Shown here piece by piece: positions 24,758 to 33,719 of a stretch of DNA of 64,000 nt; positions within the stretch are counted from its first letter, which is position 1, and the number at the start of each line of letters is the position of its first letter. Origin of the DNA: Acidaminobacter sp. (GTDB taxonomy: Bacteria > Bacillota_A > Clostridia > Peptostreptococcales > Acidaminobacteraceae); assembly GCA_009881125.1 (NCBI GenBank), contig WXFH01000036.1, positions 1-64,000 of the forward strand, in the 5' to 3' direction. Made by a program: the position numbers and the translations under genes. The notes under the pieces were generated by a model. It was not told the origin of the DNA. It saw only the letters and a list, made by a program, of their open reading frames with translations, and searched no databases.

Positions 24758-26722
24758 ATGACGAAACCAAATAAGATGCATCGACTTCGTTTATGGGCTG
24801 CCTATCTTATAGTCAGCCTTATTTTATTCGGGCTGATTGGAAGACTGGCATACATACAAGTCATAAATAATGAATTCTATCTTTCAAAAGCACTCAGCCA
24901 TCAAATCCGGGATATTCCTCTTCCGGCACTTCGCGGTGACATCTTGGACCGCAATGGCATGAAACTGGCTTTCTCCATGAGCACCTTTACGGTATGGGCG
25001 AGGCCGGCAGATGTTGATGACCCTGAAGCACACGGAGAGGCTTTATCGACTATCCTGGACGAATCGGCGGCTGGTATTTCTGCAAGAATCAGCAATCCCG
25101 AAAGTACTTTGGTACGCGTCGCGAAGGGATTGACCAAGTCAAAAGCCGACTTGGTCCGAAACAAAGGCCTAAAAGGTGTTTGGGTGACTGAGTCGAGCAA
25201 GCGGGTTTATCCTTATGGCAACTTCGCCGCTCATATTATTGGTCATTCGACTGAGGATGGCGATGGCTTGTCCGGTATAGAGCAAATGTTGGACGAAGCG
25301 CTGTCAGGTCTTGACGGTAAGATTGTCTCTCATACAGATGCCGCCGGCAGAACACTCCCGGTAGGGGATGAAAAAGTATACGAGCCAGAAGATGGCTATA
25401 ATGTAGTTCTGACGCTCGACGAAGTAATTCAACACTTTACTGAGAAAGCGGTGGATGGTGGTCTTAAGGACTTTGGTGCCAAGCGCATTATGGCGGTTGT
25501 CATGGATCCAATGACCGGAGAGGTTCTGGCTATGACAACGAAGCCGGATTACGATCCCAATACACCCCGGGAGCTGACTTCCTTTTTCACAGCGGAGGAA
25601 ATTGCCGCAATGGATAATGACGCTATGTTTCAGGCGTGGAATCAGATCTGGCGAAACCCAATTGTCAGCGATACTTACGAGCCGGGATCTACCTTTAAAT
25701 TACTGACAGCTGCGGCTGGACTGGAAGAAGATAAAGTAAGTGTGAATTCAACTTTCAATGACAAAGGCTATATTATTGTCAACGGTGTCAGAATCAACTG
25801 CTGGAGAAGCAATAACCCTCACGGGCTACAGACGCTGACTCAGGGTCTTGAAAACTCTTGCAACCCTGTGTTTATTGAAATTGGTCAAAGACTTGGCACC
25901 GAGACCTTTTTCAATTACGTTGAGGATTTTGGATTCACAGAAAAAACGGGGATCCTGCTTCCGGCTGAAGGCAATGCGCTCGTTCAGGCAGAAGAGAGGA
26001 TTGGCCCCGTTGAGCTTGCCACCATGTCCTTTGGCCACGGCGTCTCTACGACACCTATTCAAGTGGCAACGGCAGTTTCCGCGATCGTCAATGGCGGCAA
26101 TTTGATGCAGCCGTTGATAGTCAAATCCTTATCTGATGATGAGGGAAATGTCGTGGAGTCATTTGAGCCTAAAGTCAGACGTCAAGTGATTTCAAAAGAA
26201 ACTTCGGATGAAATGCGAAAAATGATGGAATCTGTCGTCCTCAAAGGTTCAGGAAAGAAGGCTTACATTCCGGGTATTGGCGTGGGCGGCAAAACAGGTA
26301 CAACAGAGAAACTGGTTGACGGCCGTTATTCCAAGGACCTTGCTTATGCTTCTTTTGTTGGATTCGCACCTGTTGATGACCCCAAAGTTGTGGTTTTGGT
26401 GATCGTTGATGAGCCTAAAGATATCAACTTTGGCAGTGTTGTTGCGGCACCGATCGCACACAACATATTGCTGGATACTTTGAGATATATGAAGGTGGAG
26501 CCTGAAATCCTGGATGCTGCTAAAATGGTCACAGTCCCTGATTTGACCGGAAAGACATTCAAGCAGGCGCAAGCAATTCTCGACGCATCTGAATTGTTGC
26601 TCAATACTGTGCCAATTGATCTGGATGATCCTGAAGCGATTGTTCAAATGCAGTATCCTGCTGCGGGAGAAAAAATTCGTCAACACTCGATTGTAATCTT
26701 GTCTTTTGATACGACGCATTAA
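24758..26722 (+). CDS. class B penicillin-binding protein (FtsI/SpoVD type) with PASTA domain
   Basis: Septal peptidoglycan transpeptidase of 654 residues: an N-terminal membrane anchor (about 13-33), a PBP dimerisation domain (about 55-210) and a transpeptidase domain with Ser311 in STFK, SCN at 367-369 and KTG at 512-514. One PASTA domain closes the protein (about 589-654, VPDLTGKTFKQA). Many Clostridia have two such genes here (ftsI and spoVD); this cluster has one, so it is presumably the division enzyme despite its SpoVD-like PASTA tail. GGAAGG precedes the ATG. Confidence 0.92.
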   Translation: MTKPNKMHRLRLWAAYLIVSLILFGLIGRLAYIQVINNEFYLSKALSHQIRDIPLPALRGDILDRNGMKLAFSMSTFTVWARPADVDDPEAHGEALSTILDESAAGISARISNPESTLVRVAKGLTKSKADLVRNKGLKGVWVTESSKRVYPYGNFAAHIIGHSTEDGDGLSGIEQMLDEALSGLDGKIVSHTDAAGRTLPVGDEKVYEPEDGYNVVLTLDEVIQHFTEKAVDGGLKDFGAKRIMAVVMDPMTGEVLAMTTKPDYDPNTPRELTSFFTAEEIAAMDNDAMFQAWNQIWRNPIVSDTYEPGSTFKLLTAAAGLEEDKVSVNSTFNDKGYIIVNGVRINCWRSNNPHGLQTLTQGLENSCNPVFIEIGQRLGTETFFNYVEDFGFTEKTGILLPAEGNALVQAEERIGPVELATMSFGHGVSTTPIQVATAVSAIVNGGNLMQPLIVKSLSDDEGNVVESFEPKVRRQVISKETSDEMRKMMESVVLKGSGKKAYIPGIGVGGKTGTTEKLVDGRYSKDLAYASFVGFAPVDDPKVVVLVIVDEPKDINFGSVVAAPIAHNILLDTLRYMKVEPEILDAAKMVTVPDLTGKTFKQAQAILDASELLLNTVPIDLDDPEAIVQMQYPAAGEKIRQHSIVILSFDTTH

Positions 26723-26738
26723 AAAATAGTATTAAAAA

Positions 26739-26747
26739 TGCTATAAT
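26739..26747 (+). promoter_or_regulatory. extended -10 promoter before murE
   Basis: TGCTATAAT is a perfect extended -10. The predicted start, about 26754, falls inside the 5' arm of the terminator that follows, so transcripts from this promoter would lack part of the stem and should not terminate. Confidence 0.6.
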
Positions 26748-26750
26748 AAG

Positions 26751-26787
26751 AAGGCAATTTGTTGTATACTAAATTGCCTTTTTGTTT
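26751..26787 (+). terminator. intrinsic terminator between the PBP gene and murE
   Basis: AAGGCAATTT, a 10-nt loop and AAATTGCCTT, followed by TTTGTTTT. The perfect 10-bp stem should end or reduce transcripts coming from mraZ. Confidence 0.88.
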
Positions 26788-26806
26788 TATCGATTTTCAG
26801 GACAGG

Positions 26807-28318
26807 ATGTGGATACAGTTGAATTTGGAATGTTTGTTGGAGGGACTCTCCTGTGAGTGTCTTAAAGGACAACTGAATGTTGAAATAAACGGTATACAAA
26901 CAGACTCCAGAAGTATAGGCCCTGGAAACCTGTTTATTGCGATGGAAGGAATTACCACAGATGGCCATCGTTTTTTGAGCCAGGCAGCAAGTCAGGGGGC
27001 TATCGCGGCGCTCGTAGAAAAATCCAAAGAGGCGCTGAACCTTGACCTCGAATCGTCCGGATTTCATTGTGTCGTTCGGGTTGAAAGCTTGAGCCGTAAT
27101 CTTGCGCTCTTGGGTTCGCGCTTCTATGAGAATCCCTCGGAAGCTATGACTGTGATTGGCATTACTGGAACGAATGGCAAAACCTCGGTTGCTCAGATGC
27201 TTGCGGATGCCCTGGAGAGTCTAGGGAAGCGGGTGGGAGTTTTTGGAACCATCGGCAACCGTATTGGGGATCAGACTTTTGAAACACAGAACACCACTCC
27301 CGAGCCGGTAGCGCTCCAGCGGCTGTTTCGTAATGCTGTGAATGCCGGCGCATCGCATCTGATAATGGAAGTGTCCTCCCATGGGCTCGAACTGGGGCGT
27401 GTAGACCACACACATTTTAAATGCGCTGTATTCACGAATTTGACGGAAGATCATTTGGACTTTCATGGTGATATGGAGTCTTATTTTCAAGCGAAACTGA
27501 GACTCTTTGAGATGAATCAAGGCATCGCGGTCGTCAATTGGGAGGACGCCTATGGAAAGCGTCTGGTTGAGCGTCTGCGTGCATCCGGGAAACAGGTAGT
27601 CACTTATGGTCTGTCTCGGGTTTGTGATTTTCGGGCGGATGAGATCGCCTGGACGCCGCTTGGCACTGAATTTATTCTGAACATGCCAGAGGATGAATCT
27701 AAGGTATGCGTTCCCGGACTCGGACGAATCCAGGTTTTTAATGCTTTAGCAGTTTTTGCGACATTGTCGGTGCTTGGCTTTCAAACGGATGCCGTCATTC
27801 GCTCATCCGGAAGTTTGAAAGCGGTACCGGGCAGAATGGAGCGCATTGATGGAATTTGGCCTTTTGATGTTTTTGTCGATTTTGCCCACACCCCCGACGC
27901 ACTCAGGAATGTTCTTGAGATCGCCAGGGAAATGACTAAGGGCAAACTTCGCGTTCTGTTCGGCTGCGGCGGCGACAGAGACCGGATTAAGCGTCCAGTT
28001 ATGGGGCAGCTTGCAGCGACTCTGGCGGATGAAGTTTTTCTGACCAGCGACAATCCCAGGACAGAAAGCGCTGAGTCAATATTGGCGGAGGTTTTGGCGG
28101 GAATTCCGGAAACTGTAATGGGCAAGGTGCTGGTTGAGGTCGACCGCCATTTAGCGATTCAGACTGCGGTTCGCCGTTTGGAAGAAGGTGATGTTCTGAT
28201 TCTGGCAGGAAAGGGGCATGAACCCTATCAAATAATCGGAACGACCAAACACCATTTTGACGACAGAGAAGAAGCACTTGAGGCACTTAAAGCAGTAATG
28301 GCGTCCAAAGTGATTTAG
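26807..28318 (+). CDS. murE: UDP-MurNAc-tripeptide ligase MurE (meso-DAP type)
   Basis: Adds the third residue to the peptidoglycan stem peptide in the cytoplasm. About 503 residues, with the ATP-binding motif GITGTNGKTS near 124-133 and, near 420, the DNPR motif that selects meso-diaminopimelate over lysine; dapF later in the window agrees. The start is uncertain: the ATG at 26807 lies at the edge of the terminator region with a weak AGGA, and a TTG at 26819 (giving LNLECLLEGL) would match the usual family start. The next gene is mraY, not murF. Confidence 0.93.
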   Translation: MWIQLNLECLLEGLSCECLKGQLNVEINGIQTDSRSIGPGNLFIAMEGITTDGHRFLSQAASQGAIAALVEKSKEALNLDLESSGFHCVVRVESLSRNLALLGSRFYENPSEAMTVIGITGTNGKTSVAQMLADALESLGKRVGVFGTIGNRIGDQTFETQNTTPEPVALQRLFRNAVNAGASHLIMEVSSHGLELGRVDHTHFKCAVFTNLTEDHLDFHGDMESYFQAKLRLFEMNQGIAVVNWEDAYGKRLVERLRASGKQVVTYGLSRVCDFRADEIAWTPLGTEFILNMPEDESKVCVPGLGRIQVFNALAVFATLSVLGFQTDAVIRSSGSLKAVPGRMERIDGIWPFDVFVDFAHTPDALRNVLEIAREMTKGKLRVLFGCGGDRDRIKRPVMGQLAATLADEVFLTSDNPRTESAESILAEVLAGIPETVMGKVLVEVDRHLAIQTAVRRLEEGDVLILAGKGHEPYQIIGTTKHHFDDREEALEALKAVMASKVI

Positions 28319-28368
28319 ATATAAGTGGAACAACAATAGCTGCATACTAGAATTTGTGGAGGCGTTTT

Positions 28369-29322
28369 ATGATTCAGTCATTTTTGCTGGTGAGTATCAT
28401 AACACTGGCAGTTGGAATAGGGCTCGGGTTTGCGCTGATCCCTCTTTTGAGAAAGATGAAATTTGGGCAGAGTATCCGAGAGGAAGGGCCAAAGGCGCAT
28501 TTGGCTAAATCCGGGACACCCACCATGGGTGGATTGATTTTCATGACAGCAGTCGTAGGGGTTATACTGATGCGAGGCAGGTTTGGACAGGAGGCTATGT
28601 TGTTTTTACTTCTGTTTGGGGGCCTTGGTGTCGTTGGTTTTGCGGATGATTATCTTAAAATTATTCGTAAAAAGAATTTGGGACTCCGTGCATGGCAAAA
28701 ACTCGTCGGACAATTCGCAGTTGCAGTGGCTGGTGCTTGGTATGCCGGCACTGCTTTTGGAACCGGAATTATAATTCCGGGAACTGGTCAGGTGCTGGAT
28801 CTTGGAGTCATCTACTTTCCTTTTATAGTATTTGTAATCCTGGCACTTTCAAATGGGATCAATCTTACGGATGGATTGGACGGATTAGCCGGATCTGTGA
28901 CAATGCTGACAGCTTTGACAATCGCGGTGATGTCCTACCGCATGGGCGCTTTCGAAAATGGCATGCTGGCTTCTATTTTGGCTGGCGGTTTGCTGGCATT
29001 TCTCTTTTTCAATCGATATCCTGCCAAGGTTTTTATGGGTGATGTGGGTTCGCTGGCTCTCGGCGGCGCTATAACCGCATTGTCTCTTTCAACTGGGACT
29101 GTACTATGGATCCTGATTTTTGGCGTGATTTATGTCATTGAGACATTCAGTGTCGTGTTGCAGGTAGGGTCATACAAACTCAGACATAAGCGCTTGTTTA
29201 AAATGGCCCCAATACATCACCATTTTGAATTGTCGGGCTGGCACGAAACAAAAGTAGTGGTTGTGTTTAATGTGGTGACCGTATTAGGCTGTATACTCAG
29301 TCTGTGGCTGCTGCGTTTATAA
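28369..29322 (+). CDS. mraY: phospho-MurNAc-pentapeptide transferase MraY
   Basis: Membrane enzyme that makes lipid I from UDP-MurNAc-pentapeptide and undecaprenyl phosphate. 317 residues with ten hydrophobic segments. Catalytic motifs are FADDYLK near 91-97, NLTDGLDGLAG near 168-178 and the MAPIHHHFE loop near 282-290. The start is the ATG at 28369, six bases after GGAGG. Sits directly between murE and murD. Confidence 0.96.
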   Translation: MIQSFLLVSIITLAVGIGLGFALIPLLRKMKFGQSIREEGPKAHLAKSGTPTMGGLIFMTAVVGVILMRGRFGQEAMLFLLLFGGLGVVGFADDYLKIIRKKNLGLRAWQKLVGQFAVAVAGAWYAGTAFGTGIIIPGTGQVLDLGVIYFPFIVFVILALSNGINLTDGLDGLAGSVTMLTALTIAVMSYRMGAFENGMLASILAGGLLAFLFFNRYPAKVFMGDVGSLALGGAITALSLSTGTVLWILIFGVIYVIETFSVVLQVGSYKLRHKRLFKMAPIHHHFELSGWHETKVVVVFNVVTVLGCILSLWLLRL

Positions 29323-29338
29323 AAAGGGGGGAACTGGA

Positions 29339-30715
29339 GTGACAGAAGAAAAGAGAGCCTTAGTCGTTGGACTTGCCAAGTCAGGGATTCCGGCTGTAAA
29401 GGCGCTGAATCAGTCGGGCTATGCTGTAGATTTAAATGACTTGAAGACGTCAGAATCCTTCGAAAATATATTGCCTACTTTGGCTGGATGTTATAGAGAC
29501 ACTCTATTTGGCAGACACCCGGAGATAGAAAAAATCTCCTGCTATGATCTGATCCTCGTCAGTCCCGGCGTGCCTATGGATTTGCCCTTTATTGCAGCAG
29601 CAAAATCAGCTGGGATTGAAATCATTGGTGAACTCGAACTAGGTTTCAGACTTGCAAAGGGAAAGTTTTTCGCCATCACAGGTACGAACGGAAAAACTAC
29701 TACGACGGCATTGACTGGAGAAATTTTCAAAGCAGCAGGCAGGCATGCCATTGTGGCCGGCAATATTGGTCAATCTGTGGTTGAACTTGCATCAATTTCA
29801 ACAGATGAAACCAACTGGATTACCGAGGTCAGCAGTTTTCAGCTTGAAACGGTTCAAGCCTTTCATCCGTCTATCTCAGCCATCTTAAATGTGACACCGG
29901 ATCATTTAAATAGACACAAGACAATGGAAAATTATACAGATGCCAAATGCAGAATTTTTGAAAATGCTGGTGCGGATGATGTGGTTCTTCTAAATGCAGA
30001 CAATCCTGAAACCTTTGCGCTGATGGAACGCGCGGCGAAAACCGGCGCCAGGGTCACTTTGTTCAGCAGAAAGGCGGAGGTGGAAGACGGGGTATACTGT
30101 GATCCGGCTTCCGGTGAAATAATTCTGGCGGATGCAAAACAGGGTTTAAAAGAAAGGCTTATGGATCATAGGGAGATCTTTATCCCAGGCAGCCACAATC
30201 TCGAAAATGCTTTAGCAGCTGCTGGAATTGCTTATTTCGCTGGGATCAAGCCTGAAGTGATCGCTTCTGTGCTCAAGTCTTTTCAAGGTGTAGAGCACCG
30301 GATAGAATTTGTTCGTGAGATTAACAGCGTTTATTACTACAACGATTCCAAAGGGACTAATCCTGATGCGTCCATTAAAGCGGTTGAAGCAATGACACGT
30401 CCTACAGTTCTCATTGCGGGCGGAATGGATAAAGGCAGTACGTTTGATGAGTTGATTGAAGCCTTTGGCGGTCGAATTATAAAACTTATCGTGCTTGGTG
30501 AAACGGCTGCGTTTATTGAAGAAACCGCGCAAAGGCTTGGCTTTGATAACGTGGCCAGGGCCGCGACTATGGATGAGGCTGTGGTCCTTGCGGCAGCCTG
30601 TGTGCCTGAGGGTGGTGCGGTACTGCTGTCGCCTGCTTGTGCGAGTTGGGATATGTATGAGAACTTTGAAAGACGAGGAGAGCACTTTAAGCGCTGTGTC
30701 AATGAATTGAGGTGA
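29339..30715 (+). CDS. murD: UDP-MurNAc-L-alanine:D-glutamate ligase MurD
   Basis: Adds D-glutamate to UDP-MurNAc-L-Ala. 458 residues with the N-terminal Rossmann-like domain, ATP motif GTNGKTTTT near 114-122, and the C-terminal ligase domain (NDSKGTNPDAS near 336-346). GTG start behind AAAGGGGGG. The following ftsW gene begins a few bases after its stop. Confidence 0.96.
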   Translation: MTEEKRALVVGLAKSGIPAVKALNQSGYAVDLNDLKTSESFENILPTLAGCYRDTLFGRHPEIEKISCYDLILVSPGVPMDLPFIAAAKSAGIEIIGELELGFRLAKGKFFAITGTNGKTTTTALTGEIFKAAGRHAIVAGNIGQSVVELASISTDETNWITEVSSFQLETVQAFHPSISAILNVTPDHLNRHKTMENYTDAKCRIFENAGADDVVLLNADNPETFALMERAAKTGARVTLFSRKAEVEDGVYCDPASGEIILADAKQGLKERLMDHREIFIPGSHNLENALAAAGIAYFAGIKPEVIASVLKSFQGVEHRIEFVREINSVYYYNDSKGTNPDASIKAVEAMTRPTVLIAGGMDKGSTFDELIEAFGGRIIKLIVLGETAAFIEETAQRLGFDNVARAATMDEAVVLAAACVPEGGAVLLSPACASWDMYENFERRGEHFKRCVNELR

Positions 30716-30720
30716 AGATC

Positions 30721-31842
30721 GTGAAAAATGAAACTCAAGGCATAGATTATGCTTTGCTGGTAGTGGTGATGCTTTTAGTATTTACGGGTGTCATGATGGT
30801 CTTCAGCTCAAGCTTTTATTACGCCATGGCTAAATGGGAAAACAAGTACCTCTTTTTAGAAAAGCATTTGGTCTGGGCGGGCGCTGGTGTTGTCGCAATG
30901 ATTTTCTTCTCCCTGATTGATTACAAACTTTATAGGAAAATTGCGTTTATACTCTTTGTCCTCAGTTTTATCTTTTTGGGACTTTTGTTTACGCCGCTCG
31001 GGAAAGAAGTTAACGGCGCAGTCAGGTGGGTGGACATAGGCCCGCTGACATTTATGCCGAGTGAATTCGCAAAAATGGCCGCGATCCTCTACATGGCTGG
31101 ATTTCTTGAGAACCGACAGCGAAAGATCCATAAGTTTTCATCGGGGTTGTTACCGGTTCTAATTATAGTGGGTGCCTATTTCGTTTTGATTTATAAGCAG
31201 CCTAATCTCAGCAATGCCATAACGATCAGCGGGATCCTCATGGCCATGGCCTTTGTTGCAGGCGTCAATATATTTCAGCTTATGACTCTTGGCGCAGCCG
31301 GTGGGGTTGGAATCTATGCAGCTATATTATCCAGCGAATGGCGCGCCAGACGCTTCCTGACCTTTCTCGATCCGTTTAAAGATACTTTTGGAGACGGCTG
31401 GCAGGTCATTCAATCTCTTTATGCGCTGGGCTCCGGCGGTCTGTTTGGTGTCGGGCTCGGACAGAGTACTTTAAACAAACTATATATCCCGGAGCCGCAA
31501 AACGACTTTATCTTCGCAACGGTTGGCGAGGAGCTGGGATTTGTCGGTTCGTCCCTTCTGATTTTGCTTTTTTTATTTCTGATCTATAGATGCATCCGAA
31601 TTGCCATGAATGCGCCGGATCAGTATGGTATGTTTCTCGCGACTGGCATTACGGCTATGCTTGCAATCCACACCATTATCAATGTGGCGGTTGTGACGTC
31701 ATCCATGCCTGTAACAGGACTTCAGCTGCCTTTCATAAGTTATGGCGGCAACTTTCTGCTGATGCTCATGATTGCCATGGGGATCATGCTGAATATTTCA
31801 AAACAGTCAAAATCCATTCAAACGAAGCAAAGGGAGTCCTGA
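30721..31842 (+). CDS. ftsW: SEDS-family lipid II polymerase FtsW/SpoVE
   Basis: A 373-residue membrane protein with about ten hydrophobic segments that polymerises lipid II with the septal class B PBP. Family markers are SSSFYYA near 25, the FMPSEFAKM stretch near 114-122, PEPQNDFIFATVGEELGF near 258-275 and LPFISYGGN near 338-346. The start is the GTG at 30721, seven bases after GAGGTG; a GTG nine bases earlier overlaps the murD stop but sits on that ribosome site. FtsW and SpoVE cannot be told apart by sequence alone; as the only SEDS gene here beside the only septal PBP, FtsW is more likely. Confidence 0.93.
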   Translation: MKNETQGIDYALLVVVMLLVFTGVMMVFSSSFYYAMAKWENKYLFLEKHLVWAGAGVVAMIFFSLIDYKLYRKIAFILFVLSFIFLGLLFTPLGKEVNGAVRWVDIGPLTFMPSEFAKMAAILYMAGFLENRQRKIHKFSSGLLPVLIIVGAYFVLIYKQPNLSNAITISGILMAMAFVAGVNIFQLMTLGAAGGVGIYAAILSSEWRARRFLTFLDPFKDTFGDGWQVIQSLYALGSGGLFGVGLGQSTLNKLYIPEPQNDFIFATVGEELGFVGSSLLILLFLFLIYRCIRIAMNAPDQYGMFLATGITAMLAIHTIINVAVVTSSMPVTGLQLPFISYGGNFLLMLMIAMGIMLNISKQSKSIQTKQRES

Positions 31843-31844
31843 AT

Positions 31845-32951
31845 ATGCGAATTGTAGTTACCGGCGGTGGTACCGGTGGCCATATTTATCCGGCACTGGC
31901 GGTTATTGAAGCTTTTCAGAAGGCGGATCCCGACCTTCAGGTGCTTTATATTGGATCAAAGCGCGGTCTTGAAAAGGACATTGTAGAAAAGGCTGGATTC
32001 CACTTTGTGGGATTGGATGTCAAAGGCTTTCAGAAAAAAACGCCCGGAGATGTCTTCGAAACGACGTATAAGGCAGCCGGTGCTCTTCTTAAGGCTTATG
32101 GGCTGATCAAAAAATTCAATCCGGATCTCGTATTCGGAACCGGAGGCTATGTGAGCGGACCAGTTGTTTTGGCCGGCGCGCTTTCAGGGAGCTTTACAGC
32201 GATTCATGAGCAAAATGTTCATCCGGGAAAGACAATCCGAATGCTTGAAAAAAGAGTAAAAAGGACTTATATAAGTTTTTCTGAGACACTCTCATCACTT
32301 AAACATCCCGAGAAAGCACTCCTGACCGGAAATCCGGTACGGGAACAGTTTAAGCATCTGGATAAGGCTGAGTGCCGGTCAAAGATTGGAATAGATGACG
32401 AATTTGTGGTACTTTCATTTGGCGGCAGCGGCGGCGCAAAAAAACTGAACGAGACCATGATGCTGGTGATGAATCAATATAGACAGCAGCCCAGAGTCAG
32501 GTTTATTCATATCACCGGAAAAGCCCACTATGAACGATATATGAAGCTGCTTGAGCAGAATGAGTTCAAATTGGTCAATCATCTGAAGGTCGTGCCATAT
32601 CTATATGATCTGCCGCAGTATTTGGCGGCGGCAGACCTTGTCATTAGCCGGGCGGGAGCAACGACAATTGCAGAGCTGTGCGCGGTTTCGACGCCTTCGA
32701 TTTTAATTCCATCACCAAATGTCAGTGAAAACCATCAGGAATATAACGCAAGATCCCTGGAACGCGCCGGGGTCAGCGTTTTACTCCCGGAACGGCATTT
32801 GAGTGATACGAGAATTGTCAGTATGATCAACGACTGGATCAATCATCCGGAAAAATTGGAGAAAATGAAGTCGAAATTCGCGGCGATCCAGCACGAGGAC
32901 GCTGCCGCGGCTATTGTAAAGGACATCGTTCAGGTGTTGTCAGCGAGGTGA
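31845..32951 (+). CDS. murG: lipid II synthase MurG
   Basis: Membrane-associated glycosyltransferase that adds GlcNAc to lipid I. 368 residues with the N-terminal GGGTGGHIYPALA loop (7-19), TGNPVREQF near 161-169, the second Gly-rich loop FGGSGGAKKLNE near 187-198, and SRAGATTIAEL near 268-278. The start is the ATG at 31845, placed by the family N-terminus MRIVVTGGG and by AGGGAG upstream; the frame is open for another 255 bases, but that stretch overlaps ftsW. Confidence 0.96.
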   Translation: MRIVVTGGGTGGHIYPALAVIEAFQKADPDLQVLYIGSKRGLEKDIVEKAGFHFVGLDVKGFQKKTPGDVFETTYKAAGALLKAYGLIKKFNPDLVFGTGGYVSGPVVLAGALSGSFTAIHEQNVHPGKTIRMLEKRVKRTYISFSETLSSLKHPEKALLTGNPVREQFKHLDKAECRSKIGIDDEFVVLSFGGSGGAKKLNETMMLVMNQYRQQPRVRFIHITGKAHYERYMKLLEQNEFKLVNHLKVVPYLYDLPQYLAAADLVISRAGATTIAELCAVSTPSILIPSPNVSENHQEYNARSLERAGVSVLLPERHLSDTRIVSMINDWINHPEKLEKMKSKFAAIQHEDAAAAIVKDIVQVLSAR

Positions 32952-32959
32952 TGTAAGGC

Positions 32960-33706
32960 ATGAACATGGAAGCGTCAATGAATTCTCCATCTAAATCCAT
33001 TACAGTTGTCGTTGTGATCTTAGCGGCATGCATGGCTCTATTTACAGTCAGCCTGTTCATGACTGATTTTTTTCGCTTGAAGACACTGATTTATACTCCA
33101 AATGTTTACATGACCGAGGAGATCCTCGTTGAGCAAATGGGCCTTACCAAGGGTAAAAATTTAGTGTTTTTAATGTCTGAGCACAGCTTAGAGCAACAGC
33201 TGGTGACGCATCCGTTTATTGAGAAAGCTGAAGTCAGTAAAATTTTTCCGTCTGGTATTGAACTGACTCTGACCTACAGAACCCCTTTCCTGAGTATCTA
33301 CAACAGCGGATTTTATATCCTTCTGGATGAGTCCCTGCGGGTGCTGGGTGTTGATGAGGCCCCGCCTGAAGCGGTCGGTGTCTCGGGATTTCGTTTCAAA
33401 GAGTTTAAGATTGGCGAGAAAATCAAAGTGGAAAATCAGTCGATTTTGGAGCGCACTGTGGATTTGGTATTTTTGATGAAAAAATCTCACCTGACCTTTA
33501 CAAATATGATAGAGTATGAAGATGGAAGTGTCCTGATCCAAACAGAAGATGGTATAAAAGGAAGCTTTGGCGAAGTTGAAAATGTAGAACGCAGGTTTAA
33601 TAATTTTGTGGTGATTTACGAAAATCTAAAAGAGAACGGCACGACGACTGGGCTGATCGATGTCAGTACGGAAGGCCTTCCAACATTTAAACCGTTTGAT
33701 CAATAG
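32960..33706 (+). CDS. ftsQ: cell division protein FtsQ/DivIB
   Basis: Bitopic septum protein of 248 residues: a short cytoplasmic tail, a membrane segment (about 14-37) and a POTRA-type domain starting near 42 (IYTPNVYMTEEILVEQMGL), then the beta domain. In the divisome it links FtsL and its partner to the peptidoglycan enzymes. Identification rests on this architecture and on its place after murG. AGGTGATG precedes the ATG. Confidence 0.87.
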   Translation: MNMEASMNSPSKSITVVVVILAACMALFTVSLFMTDFFRLKTLIYTPNVYMTEEILVEQMGLTKGKNLVFLMSEHSLEQQLVTHPFIEKAEVSKIFPSGIELTLTYRTPFLSIYNSGFYILLDESLRVLGVDEAPPEAVGVSGFRFKEFKIGEKIKVENQSILERTVDLVFLMKKSHLTFTNMIEYEDGSVLIQTEDGIKGSFGEVENVERRFNNFVVIYENLKENGTTTGLIDVSTEGLPTFKPFDQ

Positions 33707-33719
33707 GAGGTCAACCCGC

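Noticed and set aside
31590..31844. N-terminal extension of murG
   Set aside because: It overlaps ftsW in another frame; the family starts with the MRIVVTGGG sequence encoded from 31845.
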